Origin: Nocardioides albus
GTDB taxonomy: Bacteria > Actinomycetota > Actinomycetes > Propionibacteriales > Nocardioidaceae
DNA length: 64,000 nucleotides
Reading direction: 5' to 3'
NCBI RefSeq assembly: GCF_014648255.1
Contig: NZ_BMQT01000004.1
Span: 310,001 to 374,000 of the forward strand
Shown: piece by piece, positions 9,192 to 17,547 of the stretch
How the letters are laid out: the number at the start of each line of letters is the position of its first letter
Position numbering within the stretch: the stretch's first letter is position 1
Position numbers and translations under genes: made by a program
The notes under the pieces: generated by a model
The model's input: the letters and a program-made list of their open reading frames with translations, nothing else
Told to the model about the DNA's origin: nothing
The model's database searches: none

Positions 9192-9962
9192 ATGACTGAA
9201 CGGACGCGTCTGTGGATGGTTCCGCTGGTCGCGGCCGCTGGTTGGGGCCTCGGTTTCCTCCCGCAGCTCGTCCAGCCGCAGCCGCTCCTGCTCGCCCCGA
9301 TGGTCGCCGAGCTGGTCTCGTTCACGCTGCTCGCCGCGGCGCTCGGTGGGCTCGCGGCCGGGCTGCGTCCGGACCGTCGGCTGCTCAGTGCCGCGCTCGC
9401 GGGAGCAGGTGTCGTGGGTGCGGCCTTCCTCGGTCTCACCCTCGCCGCAGGTCCGGCGGCGGCCGACCCGTCGATGGCGACTCATCTGACCATCGTCGCC
9501 GCGGTCACGACGGTTGCCGGCCTCGGCGCCGGTCTTGCCGCGGGCCTCGGCCCGTGCGTGCTGCGCGCGCCGATGCTGGCAGCACCGGCGGTCTGCGTAC
9601 CACTGTGGCTCGACGGGATGCTCCCCGGCGAGCTGCCGTCGTCGGTCATCGACGCGCTGCTGGCGGTCGTGCTGGTGACAGTGCTGGTGACCTCGGTACG
9701 CCGCGCCGTCGATGTCGTCGCATGGGTGCCCGCCTGGATCCTCGGCTGGGCGATGCAGACCCTGTTGACGGTGCTGGTGGCCATCGGCGTACTCGTCCAG
9801 GAGGGCCGCTCGGTTGACGCCGGCCTGCTCTCCTCGCACCTGGTCTACTTCCACGAGCGCTGGAACGAGCCCGCGGTCCACTACCCCGTCGGATGGGCGC
9901 TGGCCGGCGTCCTGGCACTGGCGATGGTGGCGTGGCGGCTGCGTGGCACCCTTCGGGTGTGA
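9192..9962 (+). CDS. Polytopic membrane protein of unknown function
   Basis: A 256-residue protein made almost wholly of hydrophobic segments (roughly 7-24, 36-58, 64-87, 95-118, 125-141, 148-167, 176-200 and 233-249), that is about seven to eight membrane helices with no recognised catalytic motif. A short soluble loop with FHERWNEPAVHYP lies before the last helix. GGAGGG precedes the ATG. Its last codons overlap the following SDR gene by 4 bp (GTGA), so they probably form a small operon. I do not recognise the family. Confidence 0.75.
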   Translation: MTERTRLWMVPLVAAAGWGLGFLPQLVQPQPLLLAPMVAELVSFTLLAAALGGLAAGLRPDRRLLSAALAGAGVVGAAFLGLTLAAGPAAADPSMATHLTIVAAVTTVAGLGAGLAAGLGPCVLRAPMLAAPAVCVPLWLDGMLPGELPSSVIDALLAVVLVTVLVTSVRRAVDVVAWVPAWILGWAMQTLLTVLVAIGVLVQEGRSVDAGLLSSHLVYFHERWNEPAVHYPVGWALAGVLALAMVAWRLRGTLRV

Positions 9963-10687
9963 AACGTACTCTCATCACCGGAGGCACCCGCGGAATCGGT
10001 GCCGCTATCGCTCATCGGCTGGCTGCCGACGGCCACTCGCTCGTGCTCGGATACCTGTCCGACGCCGAAGCGGCCACGTCGACCCGCGACGCAGTCGAGG
10101 CCCTCGGGGTCTCCTGTGAGGTCGTCCGGGCCGACATCACCACCGACGCCGGGATCGCCGAGCTCTTCGAGGCCGCCGGCCCGATCACGGGTGTGGTCAA
10201 CAACGCCGGTGCGACCTACCGCTACGCATCCCTGGTCGAGACCCCTGCCGACGAGATCCGGAAGACGTACGCCGTCAACCTGGTCGGTCCCACGCTGGTC
10301 GCTCGGGCGGCGGTGTCGGCGCTCGCCGAGAACTGCGGCAGCGGTGGCGTCATCGTGAACATCTCCTCCGGCGCCGCGACGCTGGGGTCCCCGGGTGAGT
10401 ACGTCCACTATGCCGCGGCAAAGGCCGGGATCGACGCGCTCACCAAGGGCCTCGGGCTGGAGGTCGCGGGCCAGGGGGTCCGGGTGGTCGCGGTCGCGCC
10501 CGGTCTCACCGAGACGGACATGCACGCCAACACCGGCGACCCCGGCCGAGTCGCGCGGATGGCACCCCAGATCCCGCTCGGCCGGGCATCCTCGCCCGGC
10601 GAGGTCGCGGAGGCGGTCGCCTGGCTGATGAGCGACAAGGCCGGATACGTCACCGCGACGACGCTGCGGGTGGCCGGCGGGCGGTGA
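9959..10687 (+). CDS. Short-chain dehydrogenase/reductase (FabG-like SDR)
   Basis: A 242-residue classical SDR. The NADP(H)-binding loop TGGTRGIG is at 7-14, VNNAG near residue 80, Ser in NISSGAA as the proton relay and YAAAK as the catalytic Tyr/Lys pair near 150, followed by AVAPGLTETDM. All catalytic residues are intact. GTG 9959 is chosen because it overlaps the stop of the preceding membrane-protein gene by 4 bp and puts VKRTLITGG at the N-terminus. Similar proteins reduce 3-oxoacyl or other ketone groups; the substrate is unknown. Confidence 0.9.
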   Translation: MKRTLITGGTRGIGAAIAHRLAADGHSLVLGYLSDAEAATSTRDAVEALGVSCEVVRADITTDAGIAELFEAAGPITGVVNNAGATYRYASLVETPADEIRKTYAVNLVGPTLVARAAVSALAENCGSGGVIVNISSGAATLGSPGEYVHYAAAKAGIDALTKGLGLEVAGQGVRVVAVAPGLTETDMHANTGDPGRVARMAPQIPLGRASSPGEVAEAVAWLMSDKAGYVTATTLRVAGGR

Positions 10688-10734
10688 CGCCCTCCTGATG
10701 TCACAGCCGGGCGGCGTACATCGTCTTCGATGGC

Positions 10735-11115
10735 ATGAACATCATCGTGTGGATCGTGACCATCTTTCTGGCCGTCGGCTTCCTCGCCGGCGGGCTGTCG
10801 ATGCTGCTGCTGTCGAAGGAGAGGTTTCGCAACGCCTTCGAGGGGTGGCACTACGCCGAGGACTTCCCGGCGGGCTTCCTCAAGGTCATCGGCGTGATGA
10901 AGGTGCTGGCCGCCGCCGGACTGATCCTGCCGGCGGTGACCGGCACCGCCACCTGGCTGGTGCCGCTCGCCGCGCTCGGGCTGGTCCTGCTCATGACCGG
11001 CGCGACCACCACCCGCATCATCCGCAAGGAGTGGGGTTCCGCCGCCGGTGACCTGGTCTTCTGGTCGCTGGCGGCCTTCGTCACGGTCGGCCGTCTCGAG
11101 CTCGTTCCGTTCTAG
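10735..11115 (+). CDS. DoxX-like membrane protein
   Basis: A 126-residue membrane protein with four hydrophobic helices (about 1-22, 50-70, 75-95, 104-122) and the FLKVIGVMKVLAAAGLI segment typical of the DoxX/DoxD-like family. Roles proposed for the family include quinone-linked redox functions and membrane-associated oxidoreductase complexes, but none can be assigned here. It stands alone, 47 bp after the SDR gene. Confidence 0.75.
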   Translation: MNIIVWIVTIFLAVGFLAGGLSMLLLSKERFRNAFEGWHYAEDFPAGFLKVIGVMKVLAAAGLILPAVTGTATWLVPLAALGLVLLMTGATTTRIIRKEWGSAAGDLVFWSLAAFVTVGRLELVPF

Positions 11116-11169
11116 CCGCTTCGCTCGTGTCGCGCGACGAGACTTTGCCGGATGGCCCACAATCTGCAC

Positions 11170-11940
11170 ATGAGGCCCCAGGTGGTCGCGCATCGCGGCG
11201 CCAGTCATGAGATCGCGGAGCACACCCTGGCTGCGTACGTCGCAGCCCTGGATGCGGGTGCGGACGCCTTGGAGTGCGACGTACGCCTGACGATGGACGG
11301 ACATCTCGTCTGTGTCCACGACCGGCATCTGCGTCGCATCGGGGCGCGCGGGCTGGTCTCGGAGATGACGCTCGCCGAACTGCAGGCGATCGACTTCGCA
11401 GCCTGGAAGAACGGGTTCTGGGACGGGCAGGACGAGGCACCCGACCTGGACAAGCGCGGGGTGCTCACGCTCCATCGGCTGCTGCGGACCGTGCGGGACT
11501 ACGACCGCCGCGTCGAGATGGCGATCGAGACCAAGCACCCGACGCGCTACGGCGGGCTGACCGAGGGTCGGCTCGTCGACGTGCTCAACGACTTCGGCTG
11601 GGCAGGCCCGGACAGCCCGGCGCGGGTGATGAGCTTCTCGTTCACCGCGCTGCAGCGCGTCGAGCGGCTGGCGCCGGGCGTACCTGTCGTCCAGCTCATC
11701 GACCGCGCGCCCAACTGGTCACTCCTGAAGCACACGATCGGCCCCGACTGGTGGCTCGGCGCCGGGATCGACATGCTCACCGCCCACCCCAAGCTCGCCC
11801 GTCGGTTGGCCTCGAAGGGCCGCAACCTTCACGTCTACACCGTGAACACCGAGGAGCAGCTCAAGCTCTGCCTCGACCTCGGGGTCAAGGCGGTCATCAC
11901 CGACCGGCCGGGGTTCATGCTGGGGCTGCTCGGCGGCTGA
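11170..11940 (+). CDS. Glycerophosphodiester phosphodiesterase (GDPD)
   Basis: A 256-residue TIM-barrel phosphodiesterase that hydrolyses glycerophosphodiesters to glycerol 3-phosphate and an alcohol. The family signature is complete: AHRGASHEIAEHT (catalytic His and Arg), ALECDVRLTMDG (metal-binding Glu and Asp) and VCVHD (second catalytic His). Near the end, HVYTVNTEEQ carries the conserved Trp/Tyr-Asn-type motif. No export signal is seen, so it probably acts in the cytoplasm on lipid-turnover products. ATG 11170 is preferred since CACAAT lies 6 nt before it, which suggests a leaderless transcript; ATG 11152 would add six residues. Confidence 0.9.
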   Translation: MRPQVVAHRGASHEIAEHTLAAYVAALDAGADALECDVRLTMDGHLVCVHDRHLRRIGARGLVSEMTLAELQAIDFAAWKNGFWDGQDEAPDLDKRGVLTLHRLLRTVRDYDRRVEMAIETKHPTRYGGLTEGRLVDVLNDFGWAGPDSPARVMSFSFTALQRVERLAPGVPVVQLIDRAPNWSLLKHTIGPDWWLGAGIDMLTAHPKLARRLASKGRNLHVYTVNTEEQLKLCLDLGVKAVITDRPGFMLGLLGG

Positions 11941-11948
11941 GGCGCACA

Positions 11949-12019
11949 TGTAACACGTCGTTCGTAGTACTACTCGCCCTATCCGATAGGGCGAGTAGTA
12001 CTACGAACGACGTGTTACA
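11949..12019. repeat. 71-bp perfect palindrome (35-bp arms)
   Basis: Two perfectly complementary 35-nt arms separated by one base. The outer arms read TGTAACACGTCGTTCG and the centre CCTATC-C-GATAGG. It fills nearly the whole gap between the GDPD stop and the -10 box of the next co-directional gene. It may terminate GDPD transcription, but it lacks a T-run and is far longer than a usual terminator stem. Confidence 0.9.
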
Positions 12020-12040
12020 CGGAGCACGGCCCCGGCAGGT

Positions 12041-12046
12041 TAGGGT
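12041..12046 (+). promoter_or_regulatory. -10 box (TAGGGT) of a leaderless transcript
   Basis: TAGGGT sits 6 nt before GTG 12053 with no Shine-Dalgarno sequence between, the standard spacing for leaderless mRNAs in actinobacteria. It supports GTG 12053 rather than TTG 12047 as the start of the SEC-C protein. Confidence 0.55.
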
Positions 12047-12052
12047 TTGGCC

Positions 12053-12991
12053 GTGGCCAAGAAGTCCCGAGTCAAGAACCGTCAGGCGGCTGCGGCCCCG
12101 ACGGACGGTCCCAATCCGCGCGCGGCGTGCCCGTGCGGGTCCGGCAAGCGCTACAAGGCATGCCACGGTGCGGCCGGAGGTGCCTTCGTGGGACGCCCGT
12201 TCGAGGGGCTGCCCGGCGAGTGCGACCTGGTCGCGCTGCGTGAGCTGGTGCCGTCGGCGACGGTGTCGTTGACGGTGAAGGGCTACGAGTCGACCCCCGT
12301 CACACTGGGCACCCTGCTCCCCGGCGCTGCGCCGGCGATGTCGCGTGACTCGGGTGAGGTCTGGGCCGGGCTGCAGGTGCAGCACAACTACGGCGACGTG
12401 TCGCGCGACATCGCTGCCGCGCTGCTCCTGGCTCTCGAGGCGCGGGCTGCTGGTGAGTCCGGCGTCTTCGGCCTCACCACCGCGCCCGGAGACGGCCCGA
12501 GGCTGCAGGACCTGGTCACCAACTCGTCCCTGGACGTCACCGTCCACGAGGGATTCGACTGGTGGCTCGGCGACGTCGAGGACAAGGGTGACTTCGAGCA
12601 CGCGCTCGAGCACGCCAACGAGTCGGTGCTGCCGACCGCGCGGCTGACCTCGGTCGAGGCTGCGTACTGGACCTCGGTCGGCGCCAAGGAGCACCTCCGC
12701 TGGGTGATGCCCGAGCCCGAGGACGCGCTCCTGACCGCGCTGGCCCGTCTGCACGTGGCCGGTGACGACGTGATCGTCCCCGACGCCCGTTTCGTCGGCA
12801 TGTTCCGCGCCCACGGACTGCTCGCCCCCGTCTGGGACGTCCCGGTCGGCACCGGCGCCGAGGCGCTCGAGGAGCCGGCGGTGGCGTTCAAGAAGCTGCT
12901 CGACGAGACGCTGGCCGACGACTCCGAGATCACCCCCGAGGTGCGTTCGGCTCGCGCCGGGCTCGCCAACCGACAGGTGACCATCCGCTGA
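12053..12991 (+). CDS. SEC-C motif protein, DUF5926-like
   Basis: A 312-residue cytosolic protein. After a basic N-terminus (VAKKSRVKNRQ), a SEC-C zinc-binding motif spans 26-38 (C26, C28, C37, H38 in CPCGSGKRYKACH), the same metal motif as at the C-terminus of SecA. The rest, 40-312, is a conserved actinobacterial domain (DUF5926) without recognised catalytic residues, ending in a helical tail. SEC-C modules bind zinc and often mediate contact with SecB, ribosomes or other proteins. No neighbour suggests a pathway. Confidence 0.8.
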   Translation: MAKKSRVKNRQAAAAPTDGPNPRAACPCGSGKRYKACHGAAGGAFVGRPFEGLPGECDLVALRELVPSATVSLTVKGYESTPVTLGTLLPGAAPAMSRDSGEVWAGLQVQHNYGDVSRDIAAALLLALEARAAGESGVFGLTTAPGDGPRLQDLVTNSSLDVTVHEGFDWWLGDVEDKGDFEHALEHANESVLPTARLTSVEAAYWTSVGAKEHLRWVMPEPEDALLTALARLHVAGDDVIVPDARFVGMFRAHGLLAPVWDVPVGTGAEALEEPAVAFKKLLDETLADDSEITPEVRSARAGLANRQVTIR

Positions 12992-12994
12992 CCC

Positions 12995-13118
12995 CGCTGG
13001 TTGAGCCCGCGAGCGCTAGCGAGCGGTGTCGAAACCAACACGGTCCTATCGAGCGCGGCGGGCCGTGTTGGTCTCGACACGGATTCGTTCGTACCTCACG
13101 AATCCGGCTCGACCAGCG
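12995..13118. repeat. Nested inverted-repeat element (REP-like) between convergent genes
   Basis: Outer arms CGCTGGTTGAGCC (12995-13007) and GGCTCGACCAGCG (13106-13118) enclose GTGTCGAAACCAACACGG (13026-13043) and its near-complement (13063-13080). Two further small stems, GGATTCGT/ACGAATCC (13081-13105) and CGCTAGCG, lie inside. The folded RNA would be multi-branched. It separates the SEC-C gene from the convergent AraC gene and probably serves as a bidirectional terminator; a half element occurs at 40620-40644. Confidence 0.8.
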
Positions 13119-13124
13119 TCGTGA

Positions 13125-13997
13125 TTACTGCTCGACCGGCATCCAGAGCTCACAGGACGCGTACGTCTCGGTGAGCTCGAGGTAGCGCAGCACCGAAGGC
13201 CCCGGGCGGAGCCGCCACGGGTTCGACGGGAACCAGTCGGTCGCGGTCGCGGCCCAGAGGCGCTGCAGCGTCTCCGGGTGCGGGCCGCTGGAGGCGAAGA
13301 CCGCCCAGGCGCCAGCGGGCACGGTGATGCTGTCGAGCCCGTCCGGCACCGACCCCGACGCCGTCATCGCGACGCCGTGCAGGTAGGTGATCATCGATCC
13401 CTCCGGCGCGTCGGGCGACGGGGACTCGGTGACGGCAAGGATGCCGCGCGGCTCGGTGTCGTTGAGCGACTTGAGCCGGACATGCTCCTCAGCCGGGAGA
13501 GAGGCGATGTGCGCCTGGATGTGCGGGTTCACGCCTTCATGGATCAGCGGGACCTTGGCAGCGTGGCCGACCAGTCGCAGCTCGGGCATGTCGTTGATGG
13601 TGACGTCCATCGGGGTGCTCCCTTCGACGCTCAGGCGGAACCTGAGCGTGGGTTGTGTACGTAGCGGACCACCGGATCGGCGTACGTCGGCCGGAGCCGA
13701 GCCGTGCACGGCACGGAACGCGCGCCCGAACGCCTCGGTCGAGCCGTAGCCGTAGCGCACCGCGACCTCCAGGAGGTCGGGGGCGCCGGCGATCAGGTCG
13801 GCGGCGGCCAGGGTCATCCGGCGGCGGCGTACGTACTCCGACAGCGGCATCCCGGCCAGGGCCGAGAACATCCGCCGCAGGTGGTATTCCGTGGTGCCGT
13901 GGTCGCGAGCGACCCGAGCCACGTCCACCTCGCCGGCGAGGCCGTTGCCGACCTCGGCCTCGACCAGGTCGACCAGGGTGTTGAGCGTGCCGATCAT
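13125..13997 (-). CDS. AraC-family regulator with GyrI-like effector domain
   Basis: A 290-residue transcription factor. Residues about 10-110 form the two helix-turn-helix motifs of AraC/XylS proteins (TTEYHLRRMFSALAGMPLSE, then EVAVRYGYGSTEAFGRAFR). Residues about 130-290 match the GyrI-like/SOUL-type small-molecule-binding domain (DVTINDMPELRLVGHA, and the closing YLELTETYASCELWMPVE), as in Rob and BmrR-type multidrug regulators. It probably senses an amphipathic compound. Its target is not evident, since the nearest gene upstream (14066-15004) runs the same way and ends 68 bp before this one. Confidence 0.9.
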   Translation of the reverse strand: MIGTLNTLVDLVEAEVGNGLAGEVDVARVARDHGTTEYHLRRMFSALAGMPLSEYVRRRRMTLAAADLIAGAPDLLEVAVRYGYGSTEAFGRAFRAVHGSAPADVRRSGGPLRTQPTLRFRLSVEGSTPMDVTINDMPELRLVGHAAKVPLIHEGVNPHIQAHIASLPAEEHVRLKSLNDTEPRGILAVTESPSPDAPEGSMITYLHGVAMTASGSVPDGLDSITVPAGAWAVFASSGPHPETLQRLWAATATDWFPSNPWRLRPGPSVLRYLELTETYASCELWMPVEQ

Positions 13998-14065
13998 GTG
14001 ATCCTCCTTTCGCCATCAAGCCTGGCGCGGGAGCACCTCGCCGGGCCCGACTACTCTGGCCCGAT

Positions 14066-15004
14066 TCAGTCGGATCGGGAGCGCAGCCGGAACGCCTGCA
14101 GGCGCGAGTAGCCCTTCACGCTCGTACGCCGCATCTTCTCGACCCGGAAGCCGTCGACGTCCTCGAGCGCGGCCGCGGCGTTCTCGTCGATGACCACCGA
14201 CGAGGGCCGGGCAAGGGTCGTGAGCCGGGCGGCGATGTTGACCGTCGGACCGAAGACGTCGCCGAGCCTGAGCACGACGTCACCATACGATATCCCGGCT
14301 CTGACGTGCGGAAACGGACTGTCGCGATCGTCGCCCAGCGAGGCGAGCTCCAGCGCCGTCCGGGCCGCGGCCGAGACGTCCTCGAAGGTGAAGAACACCC
14401 CGTCACCCAGGTATTTGATGACCCGCCCACCGTGCTCGACGACGACGTCGGAGCAGGTGTCCTCGAACGCCTCGACCCAGTCGACGAGCTCCTTGTCGGT
14501 GAGTCGTTTGGAGCGGGCGGTGTAGCCGACGATGTCGAGGAACCCGACCGCCAACGGCACCGCGGACGCGTCGGCGACGGTGAGCATCCGCCGCGCGGCG
14601 CTGACCAGATGTCGACGCCAGACGTAGTCCTGCAGCGACTCGACGATCGGCAGCACCTGCGCGCTCAGCGCGACCAAATCCTCGACCTCGTCGCCGCCGC
14701 GCTCGCGGGCCACCTCGGCCAGCAGCGAGGTCTGCCACTCGGCCAGGCGCGCGTAGGAGCGTCCCCAGGTCCGGACGAGCGCCGCCTGCCGGTCCTCGCT
14801 GAGGACACCGAGGCGGATGAGCTCCTGCGTCATCCGCAACGCCTCGACGTCGGACTCGGTGAAGGCGATCTCGTCCTCGCCCGCATGGGGGAAGCCGAGG
14901 TGGTGCCACAGGTCCTCGGTGACCTCCATGGGTACGCCAGCAGCAGCCGCGACCTCGGTGCGGGTCAGCGTGGGTGTCTGGCCGAGGACGAACGCCTCGA
15001 CCAC
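14066..15004 (-). CDS. Class III adenylate/guanylate cyclase with Rv1264-like N-terminal domain
   Basis: A 312-residue soluble cyclase. The catalytic domain (about 150-300) has both metal aspartates (D157 in FLDIVGYT, D201 in KYLGDGVFF), the purine-selecting K197 and D249, and the transition-state pair N256 and R260 in TVNIAARL, so it should be active as a homodimer making cAMP. Residues 1-140 resemble the autoinhibitory, pH-sensing domain of mycobacterial Rv1264 (TRTEVAAAAGVP). GTG 15004 is the first strong start codon, but family similarity (EADIELTEALAV) continues in frame back to the stop of the upstream gene, so a CTG or other start near 15075 is possible. It follows a cNMP-binding gene in the same direction. 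Confidence 0.88.
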   Translation of the reverse strand: MVEAFVLGQTPTLTRTEVAAAAGVPMEVTEDLWHHLGFPHAGEDEIAFTESDVEALRMTQELIRLGVLSEDRQAALVRTWGRSYARLAEWQTSLLAEVARERGGDEVEDLVALSAQVLPIVESLQDYVWRRHLVSAARRMLTVADASAVPLAVGFLDIVGYTARSKRLTDKELVDWVEAFEDTCSDVVVEHGGRVIKYLGDGVFFTFEDVSAAARTALELASLGDDRDSPFPHVRAGISYGDVVLRLGDVFGPTVNIAARLTTLARPSSVVIDENAAAALEDVDGFRVEKMRRTSVKGYSRLQAFRLRSRSD

Positions 15005-15072
15005 GGCGAGTGCCTCGGTCAGCTCGATGTCCGCCTCGCGGCTGCGGCCCTCGTCGGCCTGCTCGTCCTGGG

Positions 15073-15444
15073 TCAGGAGCCGAACCTGTCCTTGGCGACC
15101 TTCTCCAGCGCCTTCGCGAACGACGGCATCTCGACGGAGAGCTGCTGCAGCTTGTCGGCGCTGAGGTGGATCAGGTCGAGCGGGGTGAGCGCGACGATGG
15201 AGGCGGTGCGCAGCGAGCCGCGCAGGATCGCCGCCTCGCCGATGATGTCACCGGGACCGCACTGGGCGATCTCCTCCTTGTCTCGGCGGACCGAGACGGT
15301 GCCGTCGAGGATGATGTACGCCTTGTCCGGCGGGGTGTCCTCCCAGATCGGCGACCAGCCTTCCGGCAGATGTACGCGGGTGCCGGTGGCGCTGATGTGC
15401 GCGATCTCCTTGGGCGTGAACGTGGAGAAGAACGACTCGGTCAC
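15073..15444 (-). CDS. Small cyclic nucleotide-binding domain protein
   Basis: A 123-residue protein that is little more than one cNMP-binding domain of the CAP/PKA regulatory-subunit fold. The phosphate-binding cassette GEAAILRGSLRTAS is at 69-82, with E70 and R79 in the positions that bind ribose and the cyclic phosphate; the beta-barrel Gly motif ILDGTV lies at 45-50. There is no DNA-binding HTH, kinase or channel domain. Its stop is 68 bp before the GTG of the cyclase gene, closer if that gene starts further upstream, so maker and receptor of the second messenger are probably co-expressed. How a lone domain passes on the signal is unknown. Confidence 0.85.
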   Translation of the reverse strand: MTESFFSTFTPKEIAHISATGTRVHLPEGWSPIWEDTPPDKAYIILDGTVSVRRDKEEIAQCGPGDIIGEAAILRGSLRTASIVALTPLDLIHLSADKLQQLSVEMPSFAKALEKVAKDRFGS

Positions 15445-15546
15445 GAGGTTTTCCTTCGGTCGGCTGTGGGGTGGCTGCCGCTAGGTGACGGCGGTTACAG
15501 AGATCAACGATGTTCGTCTACAGGGGTTACCCGCGGGTGTAGTCAC

Positions 15547-16749
15547 CTATGCAGGCAACGGGTCCCGAGCGATCGGGCAGCTCATGCACCGCGGCCCGCC
15601 GCGTCCGGAGCCCAGCTCGGAGCCGGCGATCGCGATGACCTCGATCCCGGCGGCCTCGAGGGCTTCGTTGGTCTGGGTGTTGCGCTCATAGCCGACGACC
15701 ACGCCCGGCGCCAGCGCCAGGGTGTTGTTGCCGTCGTCCCACTGCTCGCGCTCGGCGGCCACGGGGTCGAGTCCGGTGTCGACGTGGTGGAGCTTGTCGA
15801 TGCCCATCGCCTCGGCAGCCACCTCGAGGAACGGGCGCGGGGAAGCGATGTTCAGACGGCCGTCGTCGTCAGCGGCGGTCACGGCGTACGCCACCAGCGA
15901 GTCGACGGCGTTCGGGTAGATCACCATCTTGTCGGTGTTCACCAGAGTGGCGATCGTGTCCAGGTGCATCGTCGCGCGCTCCTGTGCGATCGGCACGGCG
16001 AGCACGGTGTGGGCGAGACCCTCCGCGAAGACCTGCCGCGCGAGCCGCTCGGCCCCGGCGGGGGTCGTACGCTCCCCGACCCCGACCGCGACGACGCCGG
16101 GAGCCAGCAGGAGCACGTCACCACCTTCGACGTGCTCGAGGTGGGCGCCGTGCAGGCGGGGGCTGGAGCGGAAGCGCGGGTGAAACTGGTAGATCAGCTC
16201 GGTGAGCGCGGTCTCGCGCTTGCGTGCCGGCATCGCCAGCGACGTGACCGTGGCCCGGTCGCGGATCCACACCGACGAGTCGCGGGTGAAGAGCAGGTTG
16301 GGGAGCGGGTCGATCAGGAAGTCGTCATGGGCGAGCAGGCTGGTGACCAGGCCGTGGCCGCCGCGTACCTCGTCGTTGCGGATGCCGGCGGTCAGGTGGT
16401 CGGTCAGCTCGGCGGGCCCGGCGTCGGCGAGGGCATTGACCAGGTACGCCCGCAGGGTGTCGCCGAGGGTGAGGGAACCCAGCACGTTGTCGAGCGCCCG
16501 CTGCCTGGCCTCCGGGACCTCGAGGGTCTCGGTGAGCAGGTCGGTCAGGTAGAGCACCTCGACGTCGCGATCCCGCAGCGCGGCCGCGAAGGCGTCATGC
16601 TCGTCCTGCGCCCGCTTCACCCACGGGATGCCGTCGAAGAGCAGCTTGTCGTTGTTGCGCGGCGTCAGGCGGGTGAGCTCCCGACCGGGTCGGTGGAGCA
16701 TGACCGTACGCAGTCGTCCGACCTCGCTGTCGGCGCCAAGTTCAACCAT
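15547..16749 (-). CDS. arcA: Arginine deiminase
   Basis: A 400-residue enzyme converting L-arginine to L-citrulline and ammonia, the first step of the arginine deiminase pathway. Guanidino-group enzyme motifs are intact: FTRDSSVWI near 155-163, [13 protein letters not shown] near 202-214 (catalytic His and the EGGD acidic pair) and the nucleophile C388 in GGPRCMSCP near the end. Length equals the family norm. The other ADI-pathway genes, ornithine carbamoyltransferase, carbamate kinase and antiporter, are not beside it, so here it may serve ammonia release or acid protection rather than fermentation. Confidence 0.95.
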   Translation of the reverse strand: MVELGADSEVGRLRTVMLHRPGRELTRLTPRNNDKLLFDGIPWVKRAQDEHDAFAAALRDRDVEVLYLTDLLTETLEVPEARQRALDNVLGSLTLGDTLRAYLVNALADAGPAELTDHLTAGIRNDEVRGGHGLVTSLLAHDDFLIDPLPNLLFTRDSSVWIRDRATVTSLAMPARKRETALTELIYQFHPRFRSSPRLHGAHLEHVEGGDVLLLAPGVVAVGVGERTTPAGAERLARQVFAEGLAHTVLAVPIAQERATMHLDTIATLVNTDKMVIYPNAVDSLVAYAVTAADDDGRLNIASPRPFLEVAAEAMGIDKLHHVDTGLDPVAAEREQWDDGNNTLALAPGVVVGYERNTQTNEALEAAGIEVIAIAGSELGSGRGGPRCMSCPIARDPLPA

Positions 16750-16774
16750 GCCGGGCAGCCTAGGCGAACCCGAC

Positions 16775-17377
16775 TCAGGTGAGCACCTCGACCAGGGTCA
16801 AGATGCCCAGGACGAGGCAGACCACGGCGCCGATGTAGTGCAGGACGTGCAGCTTGATGAACCGGAGCAGCGTACGTCCCAGCAGCACCGCAAGCCCCGA
16901 CACCGCCAGCAGCGCGGCCCACGAGCCGATGAAGACCGAGACCGGCTCCTGGTAGCGGGCCGCGAGCGAGACGCTCAACAGCTGGGAGAGGTCTCCCCAC
17001 TCAGCCGCGAAGAGGACCATGAAACTGGCCAGGACCTGGCGGAAGCCGCGTACGTCCTTGGCCTTCTCGGCGAACTCGCTGCCGTCCTCCTCGGTCGCGG
17101 TGCCGTGGTGGCGACGCCCCTCGATGAACAGCAGGACCGAGCCACCGAGGAAGAGCAGGGCGGCGATGATGTGGATCAGGTCGGTCGGGAGCAGCGTCGC
17201 CACACCGCCTACCGCGACCGCGATGAGCGTCTGGACAGCGAACGCCGCGCCCACGCCGAGCCATACGAAGAACGGCCGGTACTTCGTCGAAAGCACCAAC
17301 GTTGCCAGGAACGTCTTGTCCGGGAGCTCGACGACGAAGATCGCGGCGAAGGCCAGCGCGACCACGGTGATGTCCAT
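16775..17377 (-). CDS. GDT1/TMEM165-type (UPF0016) cation transporter
   Basis: A 200-residue membrane protein with six predicted helices in two homologous halves. Each half carries the family motif E-x-G/P-D-K/L-T/S: ELPDKT near residue 18 and EWGDLS near 125. Relatives export or exchange Mn2+ or Ca2+. In the first copy Gly is replaced by Pro, a variant seen in some bacterial members. It lies 25 bp before arcA and downstream of larC, all on the minus strand. Ion specificity is not decided. Confidence 0.88.
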   Translation of the reverse strand: MDITVVALAFAAIFVVELPDKTFLATLVLSTKYRPFFVWLGVGAAFAVQTLIAVAVGGVATLLPTDLIHIIAALLFLGGSVLLFIEGRRHHGTATEEDGSEFAEKAKDVRGFRQVLASFMVLFAAEWGDLSQLLSVSLAARYQEPVSVFIGSWAALLAVSGLAVLLGRTLLRFIKLHVLHYIGAVVCLVLGILTLVEVLT

Positions 17378-17431
17378 CAGTGTTTCCGTTCCAGTTCTTT
17401 ACGTCCGGCCCCTATCGTCCCACCGACCGCC

Positions 17432-17547
17432 AGCCGAGGCGTCACTGCCGTCGGCCGAGGCGTCACGTGCGCTGGCCGAGGCGTCACGATGATGCCTACT
17501 CGGCCGACGGGCGTGACGTCTCGGCCGACGGGGCTGACGTCTCGGCG
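17432..17547. repeat. Cluster of five 14-15-bp repeats crossing the larC 3' end
   Basis: GGCCGAGGCGTCAC occurs three times (17432-17445, 17453-17467, 17474-17488) and twice in inverted form as GTGACGTCTCGGCC (17513-17526, 17534-17547). The inverted copies encode the terminal repeated SAETS residues of LarC; the others lie in the gap before the transporter gene. Copies of opposite orientation can pair into long stems and may terminate larC transcripts. Confidence 0.8.
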
